Positions 49,301 to 60,260 of a stretch of DNA of 64,000 nucleotides are shown here, in pieces. The notes below the pieces were generated by a model, which saw only the letters and a program-made list of their open reading frames with translations, was not told where the DNA came from and searched no databases. Origin of the DNA: Epichloe hybrida (Eukaryota > Ascomycota > Sordariomycetes > Hypocreales > Clavicipitaceae); the NCBI GenBank assembly GCA_019022495.1, contig JAFEKR010000005.1, positions 682,001-746,000 on the forward strand, written 5' to 3'. Numbering within the stretch: position 1 is the first letter of the stretch; each line of letters opens with the position of its first letter. The position numbers and the translations under genes were made by a program.

Positions 49301-49390
49301 GGTAGTCCTATAGTTAATAGACTTATGCCTTAATTACTTAATCTCTAGTATTAGAATAAAACTTTACTTAGTTCCTAAAATAAAAATAAA
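46388..49390 (+). pseudogene. Candidate antisense ORF(s) in the Gypsy F tail
   Basis: A + frame from an ATG at 46388 reads, with about 8 percent stops, MKDFKVTSKDISYRLLEILN, LLRHKCNTNRESFTNYLGYK, LTADYLEKEP, FKIRGVIHKLHNLPLSIYEV and ESKSYNKALITY. The frame changes after about 47900. From about 48560 (codon starts 0 modulo 3) it continues with only about 6 percent stops: SSVPLYIEITL, SLEGAPPYLITTIKRTKLL, YPKHYYALLVSIFSRLNSIF and FLGKExFTKVIKTLLLNLN. These values match RIP-hit coding sequence elsewhere in the window. No domain is recognised. It runs opposite to F pol. It may be one frameshifted protein of up to about 1000 residues or two. Confidence 0.42.
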
Positions 49391-49679
49391 GGAAAATAAT
49401 GTTTAATCTTATACACTCCTTAGTATGTTAAAGAATATACTTTATATTCTTTCTTCTATTCTTCTATTAAGTAAGGTAGCTATACCTTAATCATATAATA
49501 TAGGCTCCTTTAAGGTAGGAGCTTAACCTCTTCCTTAAGATATAAACTTATCCCTCCTTTATTAACTATTTAATTAGATATATTATGTTAAGCTACTAAA
49601 GGTATGATTATAGTAATTTCTTAATTGTAGTTATTAGTAGTCTCCTCCCTTGCCTAGTATTATTAAGGAGCATATAACC

Positions 49680-49869
49680 TGTGAGAACAAGGGATAGCTA
49701 GGCAAGAGGTATGGGGGCGCTTATATATTAACTAAAGCTTGCTAGGTCTAAGTGTGTTATGCGTGCGAGTCGCTAACTTATAGCTAGTGGCTTGCTAGTG
49801 TTACGTAAACCTAGCCCTATAGTGTAATGCGCTAGCGGGGTGTACCTATGTTATAAGTAAGGCCTTATA
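49680..49869 (-). repeat. 3' LTR of Gypsy B3
   Basis: The LTR is 190 bp. On the + strand it starts TGTGAGAACAAGGG (clean) and ends AAGGCCTTATA (mutated). It is followed by the polypurine complement ATTATTCCCTTAC. Confidence 0.94.
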
Positions 49870-50070
49870 ATTATTCCCTTACTTATAGCTAGGCTCCTAA
49901 ATAGCTTTCCCTAGCCTTAATATAGCTATTTACTAACTAGCTAATAATAAAAATAATAATAAATAAATTAGTTAGCTTTATAATATAAATTTTATTATAA
50001 CTTACTATTATATTACTCCCTTTTTCTCCTTATAACTCTAGACTATTTTAATTAATTTTAATTAGACTTT

Positions 50071-51090
50071 ATTTACCTTAACTTATTATATACCTATTCT
50101 TACTATTTTATTATAAAAGCTAACGCTATTTGCTTTTATAAGTGCTCTTATATATATTACTTATATACTAGCTACACTAACTTTAAGAGGTACTTACTAA
50201 TTAAGGCTACTTTACTAAGGATTATATATAGTTTTCCTTATTCTTTACTTAGGAGTAGCGCTACTAGGGATAAGTAGTTAAAGTATTATCTCTAATATAA
50301 TAAGTATAGTAATACCTATAAGATAGTAAGTTACTTAGTATTTTATTACTATATACTTCTAACTTACTAACTTTTTTATACTAAGCTATAGTAATAATAG
50401 CTAGTGACTTTTCTAACCTAATAGTTATTTATAAGTAAGTATAAGCCCTTATAAGCACTACTATTTTTACCCTAAATAAAGAGAGTATTAGTATTTTTTT
50501 AGAGAAGACTTACTATAGCTTTACTAAGTATATCCTTAACTTAGTTATAGGATTTAACTATATAAATACCTTATACTATATTATCTTTAGGTTAACTAGT
50601 GCTATAAAGGCATATTAAGTCTATTAAATCCTAACCTAATTACTTATTATTTACTAACCTTTCTATATAAGCTACCTTTATTTCTTACTAGAGCTATCTA
50701 GTTTCTTAGTAGTAGTTATAAGTTACCTTAGTAGCTATAGCCTTATTTCCCTCTCTTTTAGTTTACCCTTAGCTTTTTATTATTTATTTACTAGGGCTTT
50801 ACTAATATTTTAATAGAAGGACCTAGAGAATACTATAGCTATATAGGAAGTATATATAGTTCTTTAGCTTTATTTATTAGATTTAGGCTATATTACTTAG
50901 GCTATAGTAGTACACTACTTTTTCTATACTATAAAGAAAGTAATTTAGGCTAATAAGAATAAGGTAAAGTATAGGTTTATTAATAGTAAGGTTATCTCCT
51001 ATCTAGGGGCTATAATAGAGGGTTTTCTAGTTACTTTACCTATACTTTAGGCACTATTTTCTTTATTTTTTTATAATATAATATAGGCCT
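50071..51090 (+). pseudogene. Antisense accessory ORF of Gypsy B (B3)
   Basis: This has the same antisense frame as B1, one RIP step further. CSYIYYLY stands for CSYIHCLY and LKYYLxYNKYSNTYKIVS stands for LKRCLxCNKHSNTCKIVS. The C-terminal half (about 50790-51090) keeps NKNKVKYRFINSKVISYL and IEGFLVTLP unchanged. Frame relation between the halves is as in B1, so the shift is not private to one copy. That favours an intron or a genuine two-ORF arrangement over a random indel. Confidence 0.6.
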
Positions 51091-51189
51091 TTAGGTAGAA
51101 TTTTTAGGTAACTAATAATATTAAGCCTTTACTATAGTAATGTTATTCCTTAGTGCTTATAATTTACTTATAACTTACTATACTTTCTC

Positions 51190-53278
51190 CTTATTTTACT
51201 TTAATAAAAGGCCTAAATTATATATTAAGTGCCTTCTATATTTTCTACTACTACTTATTAATTATATTTACTTAGCTAACCCTTTTATTTTACTAGGTAT
51301 TTATTACCTTTATAAGTCTTTCTATAATCCTTAACTTCTTTAACTTTAAATTTATTATCTTTATCTTTAAGGTTTAGTATTAGTATTTCTTTATTTATAG
51401 TATCTTTCTAGTAATTCTATAGCTTTAATAGACTAATATAAAATATATTATATAGTTAACTATACTTATTAGGTAGTGCTAGTTAGTATACTTATTTACC
51501 TATAGTATTAAGTATTTAAAATAGCCTAATAAATCTAGGGGTTAGCTTTTATTTTATATCCTTAAGTCTAATATTCTTTACTAATAGTAGTACTAAGTCT
51601 TCTTTTTTTAAGGTTAATAGCTAGTATTATTAGTTATAATACTTTACCTATACTTTAGTAGCTCTTACCTAGTTATATACTAGTTTCTCCCTAACCTTAT
51701 ATAGCTTTTATACACGCGTATAGGCTTCTAAGACCTCCCCCTCCTTACTCTTACCCTTAAGAGCTAGATAAAACTTAGGTAAATAGCCTATAAGAGTATA
51801 GTTAGGGGAGTAACTTATTATCCTATTAATAGTATTATTATATATAAATTAAGCTATTAGGAGTAGCTTTAGCTATAGCTATTAGTTTTCTTTAATAAAG
51901 TATTATAAGTAATATTTAAGCACTTAGTTTATTCTCTTTATTTACCTATTAGTTTAGGGGTAATATACTATTAAAAGCCTATGCTTTACGCATAATAGGT
52001 AATATATATCTAACTAGAATTAGCTTAAAAATACTAATCCTTTATTAGATATAATACCCTCTAGCGCCCTAAATTAAAGCTTAATCTCCTTATAAAATAA
52101 CTTTACTAATTTAGCTATGTTAATTATAGTCTTTATAAGGAGGAAGATAAAGTACTTAGTAAATTAGTTTATAATTACTAGAATTACATTAGTTTCTTGC
52201 TTACCTAGCTATACTAGTAGTAAACCTATAATAAAGTCTATTAAGATTTCTACCTATAGTTACCTTAGTATTAGTAGTAATTTAAGGCTTCTATATAGGT
52301 AGTGCTATCTAGCTACTACGCGCTAGTATACTTTATAGCTAGATATATAGTTTAAAATAGCTTTACTTATTACTAGCCACTAATAGTAATATTTTAGTAG
52401 CTTAAGAGTATGTTTAGTTCTAAAGTAACTTACTAGTAAATTATTATAGTATAGCTATAGAAGCTCCTATTATAAGATAGGCTCTTATAGAATAACTACC
52501 TAGTCTTTATATATTAGGAGACCCCTTATACTATATAACTATAGACTAGCCTTTCCCCTCCCTTTTACTTAGGAGTTAACCTTATCTTTATGCTTTTATA
52601 AATCTAAATCTTAGTCCTATACCTTCTATAGTAGCTATACTAATAGTTTATTTACTATAGATTAGTAAGGATTTAGTAATATAATAGCCCCTTAAATTAC
52701 TTATACTACACTAATATCTTAGATATATATTACCTTCTTCTTAAAATCACCCTTATTTAGCTAACCTATTACTAGACTTATAGTGGCTAACTAGCTTTCC
52801 ACCTAGGCTACTTTTACCTTAGTAGGTTCTAAGACTAGTATTATACTATAACTTCTTTAATATATTAGTACTTTTTCTTTTACTATATAGATATTTACTA
52901 TTTTCCTTTAAAGCTCTAGTAAGAGCGCTTTATTTAATATAGGTTTACCCTTATAATTAGACTTTCTTAATAGTATATCTATAAGGTTGCTTTTCCCTAG
53001 TCTATACTTAATTATAAAATAGAAAGAGTAAAGGAATATATACTATTATACTTATCTTCTATTTAGCTTCTACTGCGTTATAAAGGTCTATAGGTTATAA
53101 TAGTCTAATAGGACCTCTATAGGTATCTCTATGCCTTTAATATAATATTACTAGTGTTTAAATAACTTTAATATAGTAAGTAACTCTTAATTAGCTATAC
53201 TATAGTTACATTTAGCATCTATAAACTTCCTTAACTAAAAGGCCACTAGATACTAATAGCCCTTATTATCCTACTAAG
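51190..53278 (-). pseudogene. Gypsy B3 pol, 3' half: integrase and chromodomain
   Basis: This is collinear with B1 7540-9351 and its continuation into RNase H, read on the minus strand. Chromodomain is near 51230-51310, integrase core near 52050-52400, and the RNase H end near 53000-53270. Stops are denser than in B1. The reading is interrupted at 53278 by the A solo LTR. Confidence 0.88.
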
Positions 53279-53497
53279 TGTAAGGGCTTGGGCTTTGCCT
53301 AAGCATTTTCCGTACAGCAGGAAGGGTGGGGGCAAGCAGGAATAGGTAAGGTAAGGAAAGGGGGGCTTATATAAGGAGCTAAGGGGGTATAAGGGGCATT
53401 ACTAGGGATAGCCTCTTCTCCTTTCCCTTCTCTTCCCTAAGTCTCTCAATACCATATCGACGCCCTATTGCAGCCGCCTAGGGGCCAGTCCATAACA
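53279..53497 (+). repeat. Solo LTR of Gypsy A
   Basis: This is a 219-bp LTR with perfect target duplication CTAAG (53274-53278, 53498-53502) and no internal sequence, the product of LTR-LTR recombination. It keeps essentially all CA, TG and CG sites at both ends (GTACAGCAGGAAGGGTGGGG; GCAGCCGCCTAGGGGCCAGT), so it shows the unmutated family A LTR. Confidence 0.97.
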
Positions 53498-55200
53498 CTA
53501 AGATAGGATTCCTGCTATTATAAAAATTAAGGTATTTATCTTAATATACACCGCTTAACTTAGGTTATAGTGTTAGAGTAAAGGCGCTTGCTAAAAGGTA
53601 TCTTTTAGCTAGTTAAATACTAACCGCTTCTTTTCTCTAAATATAAACCTCCTAGTCTAGATACTATTTTAACTACCTTTTATTAGCGCATAAAGAGATG
53701 CTATAATCCTAGAGTATTTATAAATAAACCATTAATAAAAGTTATAGAATTTAAGGAATAACTATATATTCTTAAAACTTATAGGCTCCTTCTATTCCCT
53801 AATTATATTAACTTAGTAAGTATTTATTAATATCCTATTAATAGAAAGAATAAACCCTAGGAATTTTACTAACTCCTTATAGAAAGAGCACTTAGAAGGT
53901 TTTATATATAACTTTACTAACCTTATATACTCTAAGACTTACTTAATATATTTAGTATACTCCTTTTCTATCTTAGAGAAGATTAAGATATTATCTAGAT
54001 ATACTATATAAATAGTGTTAACTAGTCTATAAAGCGCCTTATAGATATAGCTTTAAAAAGTAGCTAGGGCATTAGTTAACCTAAAAGGCATTATAAGGTA
54101 CTTATAGTGCCTATAATACATATAAAAAGCTATCTTTTACTTATTACTCTCTTTAATATAAATCCAGTAGTATATATCCTTAATATTAATCTTTAAAAAG
54201 AAATAGGCCCATTAGTATTAATTAAGGATCTCTAAAATTAGGGGGAGAGCGTAGTAATTCTTTTATATTACCTTATTAAGTCCCTAATAGTTAATATATA
54301 GCTAGAGCGTTCTATCCTTCTTTAGTATAAATAGAACAGGTACGCCTATAGGGCTCTTTAAGGGTCTTATCTAGCCTTTCTTTAGGTTATTATTAATATA
54401 TTCCTAGAGCTCTCTAAGTTTACTTTAAGAGAGAGAATAGATTAGTCTATATAGGGGTATAGCTCCTAGTATAAGATTAATTATATAGTTAGTTAACTTC
54501 TTTAATAAAAGACTCCCTACCTTATCTAAAGCAAATATATCTTTAAACTTATATAGTTTCTCTAGGATATTCTTAATAGTTTTATATGCTTTTGCCTCCT
54601 CTTTATCTTTAAGGGGTATAAACTTATTTTCTATAATGCTTATAATAGCATATATTATTATCTTATTATATATTACCTTTAAAAACTTATAGGGAGTTAG
54701 TAGTAAAAAAGCTACCTTTCTCTTTTTAAACTACTATTCTTATAAGTATAGGCATAGGTATATATGTTCTTCTATAAGTATATATATTCTAATTAATATA
54801 AGGCTTCCCTTTGCTCTTAGGTCCCTATTAATAGCTATATATAGTAACTTAAGGTCTTCTCTTTACCCTGTGAATCTTTAATTATAATAGATACCTTATA
54901 AATACTATATTAAGGGACTATTAGAGCCCTTACTACCTTTAAGATAGGTACTATAGCCTTAGCCTAATTAAGCTTATAAGTCTGTGCAAATTAGGCGCTT
55001 ATAATATTAATCTTAGCGTAACTATTAAGATCCGCTACTATTTTAATATCTTTATGCCTGTAAATAGTAACTAGTGTGTGAAATCAGTGTCCTACTAGTA
55101 CCCTAGTGTCTAAGGTAAAGGTAAGGGCTTTTACTTCTACCTCTAGGAGTTTCCCTAGCCTTCTTACTAGTCTTTCTTTAGCTTATTATAATTATAAATA
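53498..55200 (-). pseudogene. Gypsy B3 pol, 5' half: RT and protease linker
   Basis: This is collinear with B1 16830-18530 on the minus strand. RNase H start is near 53500-53700, RT with its YLDN-type catalytic stretch near 53990-54020, and the pre-RT linker near 54440-54690. The linker that is open for 85 codons in B1 is broken here by further RIP changes. Confidence 0.88.
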
Positions 55201-56280
55201 AGGTGCTTAGTACTACTATAATTATAGTACTACCTTCTTCCTTAGGGTCTATTATTATTTAGGTAAGTAGCTAGGGTTCTTTTCTTATCCTTATCCTTAT
55301 CTCTTTAGTCCCTATTTAGCTAATACCCTTATAAGGAATTATGTCTTTAGTATTAAGCTACCTTATGTAAGCCTTTCTCTTCTAAATTATATAGCTTTTA
55401 CTTATTCTTTAATATTACCTCCTAGAATTACTAGGCAAGTTATATAATATCTTCTTATGTTAAGCTAGTAATATCCGCGTGCAAGTTAATATAATCTTAT
55501 AAGTTAGGAAGTAACTTTATAAAGAATATAAGGGCATAGGTTTTCTCTAGAGCTTACTCTAGGTGTTTCTCTAGTAAATCTAGGTAGATACTAAACTTAA
55601 TAGAACTCTAACCCTCCTTTTACTTTACGTTTTCTAGTTATATAGCTATTTATATATTATAGCTTATAGAATCCTTAAGTAGCATAAGGGTCTATTCCTA
55701 GAACTTATCCTAGTTATCCTTAGGGTAATTATAGCTATTAGCTAGTTATTCTTTAATGTATTAGTCCTATCTAGCCTAATAGTTTATATATATGTAGTTA
55801 AGTATAAAGAGAATCTTTTAGTTATTATAATAGTACTTCTTCTTTGCCCCCTTAAAGGCATAGTTAAGGTTATTTAGCTATATCTTATGCTTCTATAGGT
55901 TTATAAGGTGTTAGAGTTTTATAATATTTTAGACCTTAACCTCTTAACTACTAAGACTTAAGGATATACTAGCTTTTTAACCCCTTTTTATTAGCTCTCC
56001 TCCCCTATAAAGTTATAGTAAATTAGTAAGCTCCTATTCCTATTCTTATAGTTCTTTAAGTTACTTTAAATAAGTAATTTATTCTTAAATCACTACCTTT
56101 TCTACCCCTATAGTAAAGGATTTAGTCTTAGATAAGGTTCTTATAGAATATAATATATTACTAGCTATAGTATTACCCTTATTTAGTAAGTCCTAGGGAA
56201 TATATAGTATTACTCTAGTAAATTAGGTAGTTCTCCCCCTTATATTACTCTTAGGTAGCTAGTAGGAGAAGCTTTAGAAT
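55201..56280 (-). pseudogene. Gypsy B3 gag
   Basis: This is collinear with B1 gag (18560-19600) on the minus strand, including the helical capsid stretch near 55470-55740. The stretch next to the LTR (GGAGAAGCTTTAGAA on +, 56266-56280) is identical to B1, as expected for a conserved primer-binding region. It is heavily mutated. Confidence 0.78.
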
Positions 56281-56470
56281 TATAAGAATAAGGGATAGCT
56301 AGGTAAGAGGTATAGGGGCGCTTATATATTAACTAAAGCTTACTAGGTCTAAGTGTGTTATGCGTGTAAGTCACTGACTTATAGCTAGTGGCTCGCTAGT
56401 GTCACGTAGACCTAGCCCTACAGCGTGGTGCGCTAGCAGGGTGCACCCGTGTTGTGAGTGGGGCCTCACA
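56281..56470 (-). repeat. 5' LTR of Gypsy B3
   Basis: The LTR is 190 bp. On the + strand it starts TATAAGAATAAGGG (mutated inner edge) and ends GAGTGGGGCCTCACA (clean outer edge), followed by TAATC. Confidence 0.94.
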
Positions 56471-56599
56471 TAATCACACATCTACTATTAAAGTCCACTA
56501 ACCTTCTATATCCAGGATAAACTTTTTAATATAGTCCCTTAAAATAGTTTTTATAAGGTAAACCCTATCTAGCGTTTTTAGATAATAAGCTCTAGAAAT

Positions 56600-59500
56600 T
56601 AGTGCTTACTTATAGATTTAGAAAGGTCTATTCCATCTTATCACAAGTTTCTTTATGGTAAACATATTAACATTCCTTCTAATATCATATACTAGAACAA
56701 GATCCCCTAGTTTTAATTAATCCTTCCTAAGAGAGGTAGCTTAGTTCTTATTAGTTTAGTTTATAAGTTACTTCCTAAAGTTAAACACCTTCTTCCTCGC
56801 TTTCCTAACGTCCTCTGCCTTCCTTTTAAGTATTTAGACTTAAGCTTTAAATAAGTCCTAACTAGTAGTAATTACTTCCTAGTTAATTAGCCTTTAGGTT
56901 AGAAACTTAACTTCTAATAGTAGGATTAGTTCCTATCCATAGATTAAATAGAAAGCGGATTTCCTATGTAATTCGTAAATAGCAGTGTAGTCTATAAGAA
57001 AGGCTTTATTAAGGTGCTTTACCTATTAGCTATTTAACTCTCCTAATTTTGCTAAAGCAAATATAAGGGACTAGTGTCTAGCTTTAATAGGAGAATACGC
57101 CTTTAGGTTATACCTAGATATTTAGATTCCTTTAATACTAATATTTATAAGTGCTTCCTTAAGATTTCCTCACATCTTAGGATCTCCATCATAAACCACA
57201 AACTAAAAAAGTCTAAACCTACTAATTAATAATAATAGGAATTTTCTAATTACTAGTACTATTGCATTCCTAACTAGTGTAGCCTCCACCCACCCTATTA
57301 AGTTACACCTAGCTTCTAAGAGATACTTATATCTATAATTAATTAGAAGGTACTAAGTGTTAATATAGATCTTACTTATTAGGTTCCCTAGTGCAACCAG
57401 TATAGATAGTTCTTAAGATTACTAAGGCGTAAACTTTTAACATATCTTATAATAAGTTAGTATCTCTTAAGTTATATTCTAAAGTCCCTTCTACTAGTAC
57501 CACTATTTTATTACTTAGAAGACTACCTTAATACCTTTATAACTAAGTCCTTTGTAAATAGCTTTAACTATTATGCGTTACTACTTAGGAATATTAATAA
57601 CTAATGCTAGTTCTTTTATAATTCCTATTAGTCTTTTCTATAGGTATCTATTTTCTAGGTAAAACTTCTTTACTTTATTATAAAGCTTCCTATAGTCCCT
57701 AGTACTAAGATTAATTAGTCTTTAGAGAGTAAATAAGAAATTAATTACCTATTATATCTCCTATAAATAGTCCTTCTTACTATTCTCTTTTATCTTAATA
57801 CTATTAAGATATAAGTTAATAAAGTCTTTAATATCTCCTTTAACTTCTTAATCTAATTAATCTAATAATCTAGGGCCTTTTCTAGATAAGGTATTAGTAA
57901 TTCTATTCTTCTTACTAGGGATATATTACACTAAAAAATCAAATAGTAGTATATAGCTTATCTATTATATAATAAGAGCTCTAGGCATATTATTAATAGC
58001 TCTGTTAAGCTAGTGCACTAGGACTTATAAATCTATTTCTAATGTAAAGAGAACTCCATAGAGATAGATTTATAGTCTTCTTAATATATAAATAACTACT
58101 TAGTATTCTCTTTTAGTAATATTATACTTAGCCTTAGTAATAGTCTAGATACTACTCTTATATTAAACAGGATAGTGTTTACTATTAATAATTTATAGTA
58201 ATACTACTCCCTATCCTAGCAAGCTTATGTCTACTATAAGGATAATTTCCCTAAAGCCTAGTCTAAGATTAAGTAAAATAAGAACTAGGGCTATAGTTAT
58301 TACCTTCTTTAAAATATCTATAGCTTCTTATTACTCTAGTCCCTATTCCTACTCCATTATTTTCCGTAGTAAAATCACTAGTAGTCTTGCCTTCTATACG
58401 TAATGTTTAACCTAAATACAGTAAACTCCTATTAATCTAATAAAAGATTACACTTCTAATAAATCTTAGTAAACTTTCTAGTCTAGAATCTTTATAATCT
58501 TCGCCTTAGTTAGTTTTTATTTATTTATCTCACACATAAATCCTATAATTTTAGCTAACTTCTAGCAGAATTTTAACTTAGCTACTAAAGCTATGTAACT
58601 AGAGAGTTTAATATTAACTAAAACTTTATTAATATTAATTAAATACTCTATTATATATTTACGTACTCTAGGTATAATTTCTTCTTTATTATACATTATA
58701 GTTAGCCCCTTAATAGCAATATTATCCAGAAAGGGTACGTAAATCTTAGGGATTAAGTTAAACAGGATTTAGCTAATAATCCTAATAAATTAGGCTACTA
58801 AGTTAGTAGCTCCCTATAGCAGGTAATAAAGTTATAAAAGGCTAATCATAGTAGAAATTATAGTTATATCTTTACTTATCTCCGCTAATTCCACTTAATT
58901 ATATCCTAATAAGAGATTAATAATAGATAAGATCTTATATATTATAAAGCTCTTACTAAATGCCTCCGCTCCTTAAGGGATTAGCGTATTATATATTATA
59001 ACTTTATTATACTTAGTAGCTAATAGAATTAGGTAAATCCCTCTGTCCTTCTTTATAATAAGAAAGTAAGGGTTCCTATAAGAACTATAGCTTTCTTCTA
59101 AATACCTATACTTTAACTTCTTCTTTAATAAATTAACTAGTTTCCCTTATAACCTAAGAGGTATTAGAATAGAACTAGCTTACTACGCCTTATGCTTAAT
59201 AACCTTAATAACTTATAGTAGTGCTACTAGTAAGTTAACTTTTCCACACTTAGATAAGTCCTACGCTAGCGCTACTTCTTAGTTATAAAGGATTTCCTTA
59301 AAAACATTAACTTCTTCTTATATTAAATATTCTTATACCCCCTTAACTATCTAATCTAGCTATTCCTAGGTTATTCTAAAACCTCGCGGGTTCTTGCTAA
59401 ATCTCCTAGTAATATACTTGTTATATTTCCTAGATATATCTAAATGTAATTTTACTTCTTCCTATTTCTTTATCTTCTAGTTAGGGTCTCCTTCTAGGGT

Positions 59501-60260
59501 TAACCTATTAGAAGGCATATTATTATGTAAATAAATCTTATTAGCTTTATGTTTATATATTATGTTTATTATAAGATTAGGTGGTTTTAGCTGCCTTAGG
59601 GGTTGGAAATCCTCTTTAACCGCTTTAAGTTATTAGTTATAGTTTACTATTATATCCTTAATAACTTCTTAGAAAATATTAGTCCCTTCTCTAGTTATAA
59701 TAGGGATTAGTACTTTATTATTACCTATTTCTACTTCTAACCCTTTATAAACCATTTAATCTTCCTCTTTCTCTACTTTAGAATAGCTAAATATAATAAT
59801 ATTAATAATAGGTTACTAGGCTAGTTACATGTTAGTGTATTACTATTAGATACTTCCCGCAACTCTTAAGATAATAATAACATCTCTAAAGCGGTACTAG
59901 ACAAAGAGTTTACCACTTCTTAAATAGTTAAACTATATCTATAATAGCCTAAAAAATAGTATTCCTAGAATTAGGCTTATATTAATAGAGTCTAGGCTAA
60001 TATAGAAGTTAGTAAGTATCTAGATGTTTCCTAGATATAGCTTTATCTAAACCTCCCTAATTATCTTAATCCTATATAAGGAGAATAAAGTAGTGTTTAT
60101 TATATCTATAGGATAGATTTTTAGACCTAAGCATCTAGCTATGCTTTTAGTAATTATATTTCCTTATAAGCCTATGTTAATAAGCCCTAGGAGAAGCTCT
60201 CCTTCTAGGTTATCTAGATAAACTTATAAGTATAGCAAATCCTATAACTAGTTAACTTTA
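56600..60260 (-). pseudogene. Gypsy F pol: retropepsin, RT, RNase H, integrase
   Basis: Read on the minus strand. Retropepsin (59940-60190): LGLINIGLxGNIITKSIARC, where INIG stands for the catalytic DSG-type motif, then LYLGNIxILTNFYI. RT (58500-59700) has IYVPFLDNIAIKGL at about 58703-58743, the FxDDxxxKG signature of this lineage with the second Asp mutated. It is followed by EEIIPRVRKYI. RNase H lies about 57900-58500. The integrase (56720-57420) reads RCNLIGWVEATLVRNAI, FVVYDGDPK, ISIKGIxISRYNLKAYSPIKA, HLNKAFLIDYTAIYELHRKS and FYLIYG. Only the sequence up to about 56480 remains before B3, and the element's tail resumes at 49674. Confidence 0.92.

Larger units (their letters stand above)
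49680..56470 (-). mobile_element. Gypsy family B, copy B3 (full length, nested in F)
   Basis: This is a complete B element on the minus strand with 190-bp LTRs, flanked by TAACC (49675-49679) and TAATC (56471-56475). This is a target duplication with one C-to-T change. It contains the A solo LTR in its RNase H region. Without that it is about 6.57 kb, as B1. It is more heavily RIP-mutated than B1. Confidence 0.95.

Noticed and set aside
51140..51334. 64-codon + strand open frame in B3
   Set aside because: It overlaps the chromodomain of B3 on the other strand, is low complexity (Leu/Tyr/Phe), and lies downstream of the antisense ORF rather than within it.
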